Assembly (NCBI GenBank): GCA_030015575.1
Contig: CM057347.1
Span: forward strand, 507,039,176 to 507,103,175
DNA length: 64,000 nucleotides
Direction: 5' to 3'
Source of the DNA: Agapanthus africanus
Taxonomy: Eukaryota; Streptophyta; Magnoliopsida; Asparagales; Amaryllidaceae
The notes beneath the pieces are model-generated. The model saw nothing but the letters and a program-made list of their open reading frames with translations, was not told the origin of the DNA and ran no database searches. The position numbers were made by a program, and so were the translations under genes. Within the stretch, counting starts at the first letter, position 1; every line of letters starts with the position of its first letter. Shown one piece after another: positions 43,988 to 55,513 of this stretch.

Positions 43988-44551
43988 CTAGAAGTTAGTC
44001 GGCTTGAAAAACATCATGAATTGGGATATGGTCGCCTGCGGATCGAGGGTTCCCACAAACATGCCTACTGCAGGAGCCTCTTCTATGCGCTGTTCGTACT
44101 TAGACCATAGGTTGCGCCATCGTATCACATATTGAACCTGTGTTTCGCCTGGTTTCACCCTGGCATTGATCAACACCGTGATTGGGGTGCGTTTGCTGGC
44201 GCTTGCGAAATGCTGGGTGAATAACAGCTCCATCTCCGTGAATGTTTTGACGGGGTCATTTGGAAGCTCGGAATACCATTCGAAGGCCGTCTCCGCTAAG
44301 CTGCCAACGAATTGGCGGAGCAACAGCTTATCGTCACCTCCAGTGTTGCCGCAGAGAGCCCTGAACTGAGCGACATGTTGATGGGGATTGCCTGTCCCCT
44401 TGTACACATGGAATTGAGGAATTGTGTATCCTGGCGGATACTTTATCTGATCGTACCATCCTGGATATGGTCGCCCAGTTCTGACAACTTGGCTGGTTGC
44501 GTCATTCACTTGATGAGCTCGTATTTGCTGAGCTATATAATCATTGAGCAT
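43988..44551 (-). pseudogene. gag: gag core of element E
   Basis: 187-codon open frame with the retrotransposon-gag domain: RTGRPYPGWYDQIKYPPGY, YKGTGNPHQHVAQFRALCG, LLLRQFVGSLAETAFEWYSE, FTEMELLFTQHF and the end of the domain, VQYVIRWRNLW. It would form the particle shell. It aligns well with the core of B (LLLRQFV...FDWY). The N-terminus continues to the right in other frames. Confidence 0.88.
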
Positions 44552-46030
44552 GGCTTTAGAGATGGTCTCCTCCTTAGCCGTTGATAAAGCCGGAAGAGGG
44601 TTCGATGTCTCCCCTCTGTTGTCTTAAATGATAATCGGAGGGTCTTCAGCTGGAGGATCCGGCTGTAATATCATCCCGACCATGTCTTGGAATAAAAGCG
44701 CCATCAGTTTTATGTTGGCCGCTTGTTCCGCAGTCTCTTTGTCCTTCTTCTCAAGCATTCTCCAAAGGAATTCGACATCCGTTTCCTGCTCATGACGCTA
44801 CTCCGAAGATGTCTCCGGGCTTACTTTTGGTCCAATGAGTGCGGCCATCTGTGTTATCATTTCCTGGAGCTTCTATTGCTGCTCCTAGGTCTTTGTCATT
44901 GATCGGGTGAGCGATCGATGACCCGTAGAGATACAGCTATCCTCTTTCCCGGATGCCATATAAACAGTATGCACTACCATGCCTCAAGACTTGAGGCGTT
45001 TAGATTCACTGCCCTTAAGATTCATTGCGGACATAGGAACTTTCTCCGGCCTCCTTTTTCTGTCGGCGGTTGAAGTTGAGGGAGCCGTTGCAGCGGGCAC
45101 CCAAGTAGACGACACCTTCTGTGGTATAGTAGGGTGGTCTTTCTCTTGCCGAACCTTCATCTTTTCCGATCGGCGGGAGTAGTCTTGGTTAATCACCGAG
45201 TCTTGGACCTGTCGCTAGACTTTATAAATTTTGGAGGACAGCCGCTGAGGGGGCTGCTCCGGCTTCGCCTTTGTGATCTTTTCAACAGGCGGAGGAGACT
45301 CTTTTAGCACAACAGTTGGCGAATTCCTGCGTACCCTCCTGAGTGGTTCAAAGATGTTCTCAGTTGGAACAGCAGTAGCAATTTCTATCGTTGGAGCTGG
45401 CGGTGTCAGTCCAAAAGGGGAGCTGCCCCCAGCTTTCCTCACTCGGCGCCAGTGGCGACGTCGAGTATGGCGAGCGGCCGGGACCACCTCCATTGTTGGT
45501 TCAGCTTTTCCATTCCCCCCGTTCTGCTGAGAGCCTGTTGTTGGCACTAGCCTGTCAAAGACAGACGTCCGCTAAGAGGGAATGGTCAACCTGTCGAAAG
45601 CCGACCTTTGAGTAGGGAGAGCAGCTTGGACGACCTCAACTGTAGCAGGGGTTAGAGTGTCCTTCTTTATTATTGCGAGCCTCTTTACGGGCCCACTGGA
45701 ACTCAGGCTCAGCCTGTCGAAGACTGATGCAGTAGACTTGGAATTGGATGACCCATTGAGAGGGGCCGTGGTAGTGGTAAGACGATCAAAGACCGACTTC
45801 TTTAGAGCTTCCTGAGACTGCACTGGAGTGTTGAAGCTCATGGGTGGGAGCATGGTCCCAAAGAATAGCCCAGTGGTGGCTTGCATCACCTGTTCTACTA
45901 GCATCTTAAAAAGGGAGGCCGCTTGAGGCCCATAGGTCACTCCTCCGGTGAGGACGGAGTGGGATTTGTTGCAATTAGTGCAGTTTGAAGCCATTGATCT
46001 TTTGTTTTTTTGCACGGAGCAAGACACCAA
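44552..46030 (-). pseudogene. gag: gag N-terminal region of element E with SVFDRL repeats
   Basis: Low-complexity N-terminal part of gag spread over several frames. 46030-45572 and the next frame contain four copies of S(V/A)FDRL: KKSVFDRLTT, ASVFDRLSLS, SAFDRLTIPS and, after a stop, TSVFDRLVPT. A related NIFEPLRRVRR follows. The remainder is Pro-, Lys- and Ser-rich with several stops down to 44552. Start is uncertain: MASNCTNCNKSH near 45995 would give a C-x2-C at the N-terminus. Confidence 0.65.
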
Positions 46031-46124
46031 ATTTCAATACCTCGAATTCAAGGGCAACCATAGCAAACCGCGACTTGTTCGCCAAACAAGACACACGAAG
46101 TGTGGAGTGGAAAGAGGAAAAGGT

Positions 46125-46145
46125 CCCATCGGACGTGCCAGAATC
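46125..46145 (-). other. Primer-binding site of element E
   Basis: The minus strand after the 5' LTR reads GATTC then TGGCACGTCCGATGGGAC, differing from the PBS of B at two positions in 18. Confidence 0.7.
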
Positions 46146-47252
46146 TGTTTACCGCCGAATACAGAGACGCGACCGCGTAGGTTCGTCTTGCCTGAATTTG
46201 GGGGCAGATGCTATTTGGTTTTATCCGTCCACCTCTCCGAACATGCCAAGTTGATTTATGGCACCGTGTATTGGAGGTTTAGACGGATGCGGCCGTTGTA
46301 GCAGATTTCGTCAGATTCCCCCTTATTTGAGGGGTTTTTGATTGTGGGGATGCTCTTCCCTGCAGGCGCAAGCTCCTACAGTTAATTACGCTACCACATC
46401 GCGGTAACAACTTTCTCCTTCTCCATATGGTCACTTTGTGTTGTGTTTGTTTTTTTTTATTTTTGGTTGCCCGTGGATTGTATACGGAGACTAATTTATG
46501 CTGTCACCCGTAGGGCGTGGATTAGTCTAAATCCGTATTTTCTGAGATTTGGGTTATGGGTTGGGTTTAAGAATTGTTAATCTCATTTGAGACTAAGATT
46601 AACTTAAACGTTTGTTAAAGATACGTTAGTCTAGTTTTTAGACTAAGATCAACTTAACCATTTGTTAAGGATACGTTAGTCTAATTTTAGACTAAGATCT
46701 ACTTAACCATTTGTTAAGGATACGTTAGTCTAATTTTAGACTAAGATCTACTTAACAAGATCATTTAGATCCAACAAAAGAGCATTTGGACTCTATAAGT
46801 TTAAGGACGTCATAGTCCGTGGAGTTTAAAGACATCTAGTTTAGAGACATCATAGTCTGTAAAGTTTAAGGACATCATAGTCCGTGAGTTTAAGGACCCC
46901 ACAGTCCGTAAAGTTTAAGGACATCATAGTCTGTGAGTTTAAGGACCCCACGGTCTATGGAATGTCTGGTTGTCGGGACCCGTCACCTTTTTGAAAACGT
47001 TGAAAAATTACAACGACAAATATCAGAGGAGTGATGAGATGTACTCTTGAACCAATATTGGTTGGGAGATCTGTAGACCAATATGGGACTAAGATCAAAG
47101 ATTTGTGAGCACATGGGCTCGATTGATCTGAAGTAAGAATTTGTGACCAACTTGGGCTCGGCCCATTCAGTTAAAATGCTGAGCATTGGTTCTGACAATT
47201 GTTTTTTTGTCTATTACTGAGTGCTGAGCACTCATTACAGCTCTGGGGCATT

Positions 47253-47261
47253 TATTTATAG
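47253..47261 (-). promoter_or_regulatory. TATA box of the element E 5' LTR
   Basis: CTATAAATA on the minus strand, about 1.1 kb from the LTR inner end and directly downstream of the G-box repeats. The same box is at 33272-33280 in the 3' LTR; it is missing in the G LTR. Confidence 0.65.
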
Positions 47262-47280
47262 AACAGTTTATGTTCTCTTA

Positions 47281-47575
47281 GCGCGCACGTGAGGAGCACG
47301 TGGCACGCTTGGCGCTGTGTGCCAGATCATGAGAGCGCTTCTGTTTAGGTAGCGCACACGTGAGGAGCACGTGGCGCGCTTGGCGCTGTGCACCAGATAA
47401 TGAGCGCAGAGCGCTTCTGTTAAAGTAGCGCACATGTGAGGAGCATGTGGTGCGTTTGGCGCTGAGTGCTTGATAATGAGCGCAGAGCGCTTCTGTTAAA
47501 GTAGCGCACACGTGAGGAGCACGTGTTGCGCTTGGCGCTGAGCGCCAGATAATGAGCGCAGAGCGCTTCTTGTGA
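47281..47575. repeat. CACGTG-rich minisatellite upstream of the element E TATA box
   Basis: About four ~75-base units built on AGCGCACACGTGAGGAGCAC, GTGGCGCGCTTGGCGCTGAG and GATAATGAGCGCAGAGCGC. Each holds ACGTG cores. It matches 33298-33595 in the 3' LTR and, diverged, 53300-53660 in G. Confidence 0.8.
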
Positions 47576-48664
47576 AATTTGGAACGCTAAGGCTCTACAA
47601 CGCTGTGCGCTAGATTTGGAGTGCTGATACGCTTCTTTTAGTTGGAGCGCTAAGGCTCTTCTTTTATGCAAGTTTGATCAGTTCTGCGCTCTGAGAATTA
47701 AATTCTCTCTTATAAGAGATTTTGTCTCATGGATCTAAGAGCAAAGTTCTTATTTTATAGGAGATATTTCAAGATCTTATGTTTTGGTGAAAGGCTTTAC
47801 CTTTATGGATCTGTGATCCTAAGAGAATTGAATTATTCTCCCCCCTTTTATAATGATATGTTATAATCTCTTTTGTGAAAGACAATTTGTCTTAAAAATC
47901 TATGATCTAACATAAAAACTAAGTTCTTTTTCTGATAAGATGTTTTTTCATCTCTCTGTTTTTATCTTGAAGAAAAGTTCTTCTTCCCAGAGCTTGATCT
48001 TCTCTCTGAAATTTCTGAAAGTTTGTAGGGGGTTCCTCTATATCTGACTTGAAGTCTTGGGACCTTTATATAGTGATGGCTGATTTGTTGAATCGGTTAA
48101 GAAAATCTTTTCTCTAATTAATTTGGGAATGTTTCCCTCGTTGGATCTTTGATCCTTGGGCTTCTGTTTTACAGAAGGCAATCTTCTTATTTTTTAACAA
48201 GATTGGGAAATCTTTCCCCATACAGAATTTATTCTGTACCATTGTGATTTTTAATCACCATTGGATCATTCATCCGACTGTGCTTTTATTTACAGAGCAA
48301 AATCTTTTTGTTTGGAAAGATTCTGAAGAATGTTTTCTTAACAGAATTTTATTCTGGTAACTTGATGATTTATCATCTTTATTGTTTTTTTGATCCGACG
48401 ATTGGGAACATTTAGTTCCAGTGCTAGCGTTCTTGTGCTTTGCACGTGGTGTGCTGCTTGGAGTGCAGCGCACTTAGCGCTAGCGCTCACGTGCTTTGCA
48501 CGTGATGCGCTGCTTGGAGTGCAGCGCTCATGTGCTTTGCACCGAGCGCTGCCTCAGAGTCTTTGACTCACAGCGCTGGCGCTGCTATGAGGCGCTGCTA
48601 TGAAGCGCTGCTTCATTTCAAAATTTGAAATTTGAACCGAGCTTTGCTCTAATTGGGGGAAACA

Positions 48665-48925
48665 TGCCTCCAGTGGGCTCTCTTGCCCAGAGAAATATTT
48701 CGGGTGCAGTGCCCGAAATTGTTTGACTCCGGGTGTCTTTATTTCTAGACGGTATAGGAGGATAGCAGTCTGCTGCTGCTGACCCTCCAAGAGGTTCTTG
48801 ATTGCCTCAAGCAATAACGTTTACTCGTTGATGGGAGCTGCAACGGTAGGTGGTGGTGGTAGAGCAGAAGGTGGAGTGTTTCCATTAACATTGGTACTGG
48901 TGTTGTTCGGTGAATCCATGACCAT
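48665..48925 (-). pseudogene. gag: gag of chromovirus D, N-terminal part
   Basis: Begins at 48925 with a Ser/Asn/Pro-rich stretch (MVMDSPNNTSTN), then EAIKNLLEGQQQQTAIL and FRALHPKYFSGQESPLEA, the start of the chromovirus gag domain (a PxxFSG motif). One stop lies at about 48816. Coding runs into the TSD TGCCT and resumes at 32130 on the far side of element E. Confidence 0.75.
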
Positions 48926-49047
48926 GATAGAAAAATAAAGGCTAGGATAAATTCAAGGAATTTGTAATGTAAGGAATGTATAGTTGCTGATTCTTATAAG
49001 CTTAGGATTCCATGAAGAACTGACCTGTATGGGCCGCCAACAAAACC
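48926..49047 (-). other. Leader of element D
   Basis: 122 bases between gag start and LTR. The plant chromovirus PBS TGGTATCAGAG is not visible; the minus strand beside the LTR reads GGTTTTGTTGGCGGCCC. The PBS is either unusual or mutated. Confidence 0.5.
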
Positions 49048-50341
49048 TGTTACGCCCCGCTTCCCAGTGTACGGGGAAGTAGGCGTGGCGGGCACACGAC
49101 GTATCTACTCAGAAGTAAACACGTCAAGTGTAAATAAGCAATATAAATAAATGCACAAGAATAACAAAAGATGTAATATAAACAGCAACTTTTATTAATA
49201 TCCATTCTTTACATTACAACTGATTTGAAAAGGAAATGTACAATGATAAAAACAATACCTAAATAGTGGCATAGAAATGAAAAGGTAAGTATAAGTAAAA
49301 GCTAGAATTCTGGCTCCTCTGTGAACTGCTCTAAGTTCTCCTGGCTGGGCTCGGTCTCCTGAAAGTCGGGTCCTTCTGACAAACTTTCCAAAGAAATAAA
49401 GAGACATGAATGTCATCAGCGAACTAGCGCTCGGTAAGTCCCAAAAGTAAAAATGAAATAGAACAACTAAGAGAAAGGACTGATAATTTATACAGGTATA
49501 TGTTTGTTATACTAACGTACTTGTTTGTAGCTTAGTACAGAAGGTATCGGTGTATACGAGAGGAGTCCAACTTGCTCCGTGGACTATGGTAACAGGTAGT
49601 ACAATGCCCCGTCAAAACCCACAGGACAACGGCACATGATGTTCATGTAGGTGTCTTTTAGTGACCATCTTGTTCCACTTCTAATACATTCTGTACCAAT
49701 CTACCCCGTTAAACCCCATAATGTTTTGTGTTGAATTATAGTTATCAGACTTGCCGAGACCATGAATACAAGTTGTTTATGTAATCAGGTTCAGGATGTA
49801 AACAAGTAGGCATGTAATCAAGTTAAGTTATTGCCATGGTTCAGTCAAGTCAAGCCATGTTTGCATGTTGATCTTGCTCCAGTATTCAGGTTCAGATTCA
49901 AGTATGCATGCTGGTGTATTGGATTCATATTTGAACTGTATTGAGTTTGGATTGAATTCAAACTTGATTTAGACTCAGACTTGAGTCTGACACTTTAAAC
50001 TGATTTGGATCCTGAATTATGTTCGGGAGTTATCGGTGACTGCTGCAAAAGAACGACATGATTTATGTATTTTTCCAAGACAATTACCATTGATAACACC
50101 GTTAAGTTTTCTACCTTAAATAAACAAGCACTCACTTTCTCCGGTGCCCTGAGGCTCAAGAGAATTGATCCCGCTTAAATCTATATTTACTAAAGTCTTT
50201 AATTGTAATTTTATATAACTTGAGGGGGTTTTATGAAAAATATTTTATATACTTTCAAAATAAATCTCGAGTATTTATTTATATTATTTAGAGTTTCCAT
50301 AATTGTAAATTTTAAGAATGTGAAGTATTTTAGTGATAATA
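49048..50341 (-). repeat. 5' LTR of chromovirus D, partial
   Basis: Starts TGTTACGCCCCGCTTCCC on the plus strand and aligns with 28166-29450 of the 3' LTR, including GCGCTCGGTAAGTCCC and GAATTGATCCCGCTTAAA. It is cut at 50341, where LTR F begins in the opposite orientation. The remainder lies outside the window or is lost. Confidence 0.85.
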
Positions 50342-52068
50342 TGTAACGTCCCTGAATTTTCTGTATAATTTTTTTTCTTTTTAATGTACAGAAAGGAGTT
50401 TCTTAGCCTGAGCACAATTTAAAAGTTATATTTGTTTAAGAACAGAAAGAAACAACTTGTAGCTCATTGGTAAACTCCTGCACTGCTTTGACGTAGCCCT
50501 CTTGTTCGAATCCCATCAGCCACATTATTTTTTCTGATTTTTCTTTTTAAATTTTTGAAAGCCCAAAAGTTTACACGTGTAATACACGTAAAAATGAACA
50601 GTCAGGAAAAACAAACATATGCAAAATGTTGTATACACAGAGAGGAACACGTGGCAAGTATCCAACCCCCCAACCCCATATAATGGCCGGCGAGATCGGG
50701 CTTTCCATCGGTGCTGACGGTTGGCCCGTAGGGAAAGGTCCCCGGACTTTGCACACTTGTCGATTGGCCTACCCCCATTACCCCTGCAATATTTTTTTCT
50801 CTGCAATTTAACAGAGAATTCAATCTCCCAATTAATCAAATTTTTAATACATTTTAATTCATTCTTTTAATTCCAAAACCCTAATTCCACACTATAAATA
50901 CAACCACATACCCTAGCCCTATCTTATTCTGAAATCTCTATAGCCAAAATTATCAAATTTTTCTAAGTACAAGTGGAGTAGAAGTGGAGTTAGCCCTAGG
51001 TCAACTTCCGGCGAGGAAAAGAAGCAATTCCGGCGACCCCGCAACACACGAAAACCTCAACCTCTTGTTTTCTCTATTCTTAACCCAAGTCACTAGTAAG
51101 TTCCATCCCCCTTCTTCTCTTCCTACATAAAATGTCTTTTTTTATAAAATATGTCGGTAAGTGGAGTATTATCGACATTTGATTCTAAAATCTTTGAAAC
51201 TACAATTTTTCTTAAGAATTGCTCATTCATATTCCTATACATTGCTTTTTAATTATAAAACTAAAGTTTAGAACAACTTTCACTCTAAAACATCATTCTA
51301 AACAGCTTTAAAATTGAGTTTTACTTTTAAATACCATAAACTTTGTATCGACCATATTTATTTGTTTTGCTTGCTATTATCTCTAGAAAACTTCATGGGG
51401 TAATGACCTACCCCTCACATACACACATATTGATATAGCATGATACTCTTGGAAATCTATTTTTGTGGCGATTACACTTTTCATCAAACTACCATAAACT
51501 AAAAAAACCCGGTTTTCTTTAGAATTGTATTTCAAACTCTTTGCGATTATGCCTCTACAACTCATTTTGAGGAACCCGCTATTGGATGGTGCGGATTATC
51601 GCACATCCTCAGACTTGTAGAGCGAGATGCAGACCTCCTCACGGAGCAATCAGTCTTGAAAGATTTTTAATACGATTTTTAAGGAAAACGTAATTTTCTG
51701 CATTAAAAAAATTTAATTTTTAATAATTATATAAATATTATCAAACAACATATTTTCAAGATATAATAAAATTTCATGTTTTCTAAAAATTAAAAGAATG
51801 AAAAGTTTCACCAAAATACCATCAGGTATCAATACAAGATAAGTCTTACTCTAAAATATCTTGAACTATTCAAGCTAAGTTAATATTCACTGAAATACAT
51901 CAAATATTAAAAGTTACATCCATGAAACTCTAAATACGATAAATAAATACTCAAGATTTATTTTGAAAGCATATAAAATATTTTTTCATAAAACCCCATC
52001 GAGTTATATAAATTACGTTTAAGGACTTAGTAAATATAGGTTTAAGCGGGATCAATTTTCTTGAGCCT
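50342..52068 (+). repeat. LTR F: partial forward chromovirus LTR
   Basis: Begins TGTAACGTCCCTG and follows solo LTR S in the same orientation: tRNA-like stretch at 50452-50520, promoter CACTATAAATACAACC near 50890, GGATGGTGCGGATTATCG near 51583 and TTTAAGCGGGATCAAT near 52041. It is cut at 52068 by element G. It lies head to head with the D LTR, so it is a separate insertion; TAATA would be its left TSD. Confidence 0.82.
50452..50520 (+). other. tRNA-like sequence in LTR F
   Basis: TAGCTCATTGGTA (A box) and TTGTTCGAATCCC (B box) 35 bases apart. The best preserved B box of the three copies. Confidence 0.6.
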
Positions 52069-54675
52069 TGTTCCTCTCCGAAACATGGAGACGCGATAAA
52101 CGTCTAGCCTAAATTTTGGGACAGATGCTAATTGGTGCTATCGTCCACCTCTCCGAAAATACCAAGTTGATTTATGGCACCATGTATCGAAGGTTTAAAC
52201 GGATGCGGCCGATATAGCAGATTTCATCAGATTCCCCCTCGTTGATGAGGGGTTTTTAATTGTGGGGACGCTCTTCCTTGCAGACGCAAACCCCTGCAGT
52301 TAATTACGCTACCGCATCACGGTAACAACTTTCTCCGTCTCCAGATGGTCACTTCGTGTCGTGGGTGTTTGTTTTGTTTGTGGTTGCCCATGGATTGTAT
52401 ACGGAGACTAATTTATGTTGTCGCCCGTAGGGCGTGGATTAGTCCAAATCCGTATCTTCTTAGATTTGGGTTTGACGGTTGGTTTTAAGGATACGTTAGT
52501 CTCATTTGAGGCTAAGATCAAGTTAAAGGTTTGTTAAGGATACGTTAGTCAAATTTCTAGACTAAGATCAACTTAACAGGATCATTTAGATCCAACGAGA
52601 GAGCATTTGGCCTCTGTTGTTTAGTTTAGGGACATTGCGGTCGATTAGTTTAAGGACATTATGGTCCAATGTTAGTTTAAGGACATTACGGTCCATTGTT
52701 AGTTTAAAAACATTGCGGTCGATTAGTTTAAGGACATTATGGTCCAATGTTAGTTTAGGGACATCTCAGTCCAGGTTAAGGACATTGTACTCCGTGGGTT
52801 TAAAGGGACCCCACAGTCCGAGGTTAGGGATATCGTAGTCCATGAGTTTAAGGACCCCACAGTCCATAGTTTAAAGACATCGTAGTCTATGAAATTTAAG
52901 GATATTGTAGTCCATGAGTTTAAGGATCCCACAGTCCGTGAAATGTGTGATTGTCGGGACCCGTCACCTCTCTGAAGACGTTGAAGGATTACAACGACGG
53001 ATATCAGAGGAGTAAAAAGATGTACCCTTGAACCGGTGTGAATTGGTTGAAAGATCTATAGTCCAATTTAGAACTAAGATCTGTTAAATATTTATGAGCA
53101 GACGGGCTCATTTAAATATAAGTTGAGGACTTATGGCCAATATTGGGCTAAGTCCAATAAGATTAAAATGTTTAATATTTTATTGTTCTGGGCTATTGAG
53201 TTTTTATTTGGGCTTGGCCCTTAATAATGCTGAGTATTAGATCCTGACATTTTTTATGTCTTGTATTGAATGCAAAGCATTCATCAGAACAATGTTTGTT
53301 CTGACAGCGCGCCACATGGCGCGCCAGGCGCTTTGCACCAATTAAAGAGCGCATTGCACTTCTACCAAGTAGCGCACACGAAAAGGACACGTGTCGCGCT
53401 TGGCGCTAAGCGCCAGATAGTGAGCGCATTGCGCCAGTTTATGAGCGCTAAGCGCTAGTTTATGAGCGCATTGCGCTAGTTTAGTGGCGCACATGTGAGT
53501 GACACGTGGCGCGCTTGGCGCTAAGCGCCAGCCCATGAGCGCAGTGCGCTGTTTCAGAAGCGCAAAGCGCAAGTTGCATACGTGGTTGACACGTGGCACG
53601 TTTTGGCGCTGAGCGCCAGTCCAAGAAGCACAGAAGCGCAGTTCAAGAGTGCAAGGCACTTTTCAATAGCGCAAAGCGAATTTGATCAAATTTATGATCT
53701 ATGAACAAATTTATATTCTTTTTAAAGGAGGCTTTGTCTCAAAATTCAAGAACAACAGTTCTTATTTTTGAAAGGGCTTTGCCTTTGTAGATCAATGATC
53801 TGTTAATAAAGTAAATACTTCTTTTGTTTCTATGATGAGATCTTTTGATCTCTTTTTATAAAAGATCTTGGTCTTTTGTAGATCTATGACCTTTTAAGAA
53901 GATAATTCTTCTGTTTTAATGAGATGATTTCATCTCTTTGTTCAAGAATCATTTTTTTTACCTTGAAGAAATGATCTTCTTTCAAGAGCCTGCTCTCTTT
54001 CTTTTGAGTTTTCTCAAAGTTTGTAGGGGGGTTTCTCTATATTAGACTTGAAGTATTTGGTCTTTTATATAGGTCAAATTGATTTGTTAAATCAATTGAA
54101 GAGATCCTTCTCTGATTGATTTGGGGATTTTCCTCCACCGTTGGATCTTTGATCATAAGGTTTCTGCTTTACAGAAGGCAATCTTCTTGTTTTTAACAAG
54201 TTTGGAAAAATCTTTCCATAACAGAAGTTCAATTCCGATTAATTAATGATTTATCATTATTAGATCTTTTGATCTGACGGTGGGGGATTTTATGATTCCA
54301 GCGCTGGCGCACCCGTGCTTTGCACGTGGTGCGCTGCTCAGAGCGCAGCGCACCTTGCGCTAGCGAACTTACGTTTGACACGTGGTGCACTGCTCAGAGC
54401 GCAGCGCAGCCTGCGTTAGCGCACCCGTGTTTGACACGTGGCGCGCAGCGCGCCTAGCGCTAGCGCAACACTGCCTAGGACGCAGCGCACTTGGTGCTAG
54501 CGCATCCATGTTTGACATGTGGCGCGCAGCGCGCCTAGCGCTGGATCTGAAACGTTGCTTCAATTTTTGAATTTTGAATTTTAAAACAGAGCTTTGCTCT
54601 GATTAGGTAACCGGAAGCGTCGCTTCATTTCAAATCTTGGAATTTGAACAGAGTTTTGCTCTAATTGGGGAAACA
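52069..54675 (-). repeat. 3' LTR of element G
   Basis: 2607 bases, TGTTCCTCTCC to GGGGAAACA; diverged relative of the E LTR. It contains the GTTTAAGGACATTNCGGTCC units (52620-52940), CACGTGGCGCGCTTGG-type units (53300-53660) and a second GCGC-rich block (54298-54545). The TATA box seen in E at the matching place is deleted here. Confidence 0.9.
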
Positions 54676-54690
54676 AATTCCCCCAACCAT
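54676..54690 (-). other. Polypurine tract of element G
   Basis: The minus strand reads ATGGTTGGGGGAATT beside the LTR. Shorter G-run than in B and E. Confidence 0.75.
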
Positions 54691-54777
54691 TGCGCTTACG
54701 TGGCCCATACGTGAGTACGGTGGTGGCAGCATCTCAATCGTTGGATCAACTTTTGAATGTTGAAACGACTCTCAATG

Positions 54778-54789
54778 CCTATAAATAGG
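54778..54789 (+). promoter_or_regulatory. TATA box of the antisense gene in element G
   Basis: CCTATAAATAGG, about 100 bases inside the element on the plus strand. Conserved with 34766-34777 in E, including TTGAAAC and CAATG flanks. Confidence 0.72.
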
Positions 54790-55513
54790 GCCTTTGGCCC
54801 TTTGAGATGACCATTGTTCATCTCCTTCTTGTTTTCTGAGAATTTCATTCTCCTACAGAGCATAGCTCTCTCTTTTTAAAAACTTTTTAAGAGTCAAAAC
54901 TCTGTTAGAATTTAGGTAAAGTTTAAAACTTTCTATAAATTAGGGTTTCACCCATTAACAGAGCCTTACTCTTCATAGATCTTTGATCTAAAGAAAACAC
55001 ATTTAGGGTTTCATTAATTGAGCTTTGCTCTCCTGAGCCCATATATATAAAGAGATCTTTTCTCGGGGTTTCTTAGCCCATGAACAGAGCTTTGCTCTTT
55101 TGAATCATGTTGATTTGTTAATTTTTGATGAAGAATTCTTAAGAGTTTTATCCATGGATATCAAATTCATTAAAAGCTTTGCTTTTAAGGTTCCTGATGG
55201 GTTACTTCATCTTCCTCCCAGAGCATGGCTCTTAGTATTCTCGAGGAATTTCTTTAAATTCTTCTCATAATTAACTTTGACAGGTGTCATTCCTGTCTGC
55301 AGAGCATTGCTCTCGAGGAGTTTAACTCCTAGACCCGAGGGGTCGCTCATTAAATGAGATTCCTTTTTTTTTTTAGGATTTCTCGCAAATTCAAATTTGT
55401 TAGGTGTCATAATTAGAATTTGTTTTCTCCATGGGGATATCAAGAGCTGTTTAAATCCCTGTGCCTGTTTTTCCTCATTACTAATTTTTTAATGATGTTT
55501 CTTTTCAGGCACT

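Larger units (their letters stand above)
32131..48664 (-). mobile_element. Element E: Tat-lineage element lacking pol, with antisense gene, inserted in D gag
   Basis: Minus-strand element: 5' LTR 46146-48664, PBS, gag, then directly the long 3' noncoding region, an antisense gene, PPT and 3' LTR 32131-34665. TSD is TGCCT. Protease, RT, RNase H and integrase are all missing, so E could only move with proteins supplied in trans. A chromovirus solo LTR (S) of 2959 bases sits inside it. Without S, E is about 13.6 kb. The LTRs, the 3' region and the antisense gene are close relatives of those in element G. Confidence 0.93.
46146..48664 (-). repeat. 5' LTR of element E
   Basis: 2519 bases, collinear with 32131-34665. 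Minus-strand TATA box at 47253-47261 (CTATAAATA), with the CACGTG-rich repeats at 47281-47575 directly upstream of it. U5 contains the TTAGTCTAATTTTAGACTAA hairpin units and the GGAC...GTCC units. The right TSD TGCCT is at 48665-48669. Confidence 0.93.
28166..50341 (-). mobile_element. Element D: chromovirus-like Ty3/gypsy remnant (gag only), interrupted by element E
   Basis: Minus-strand element with 3' LTR (28166-30976), PPT, gag, leader and partial 5' LTR (49048-50341). The region upstream of the PPT reads, on the minus strand, TTTTGAGAACGAAATT and then TTTTTAAGGAGGG before the LTR. This resembles the conserved end of Del/Tekay chromoviruses, whose LTRs are also long. Gag is split at 32130/48665 by element E. 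Pol is absent: about 330 bases separate gag from the PPT. The 5' LTR is cut at 50342 by LTR F. Confidence 0.8.
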
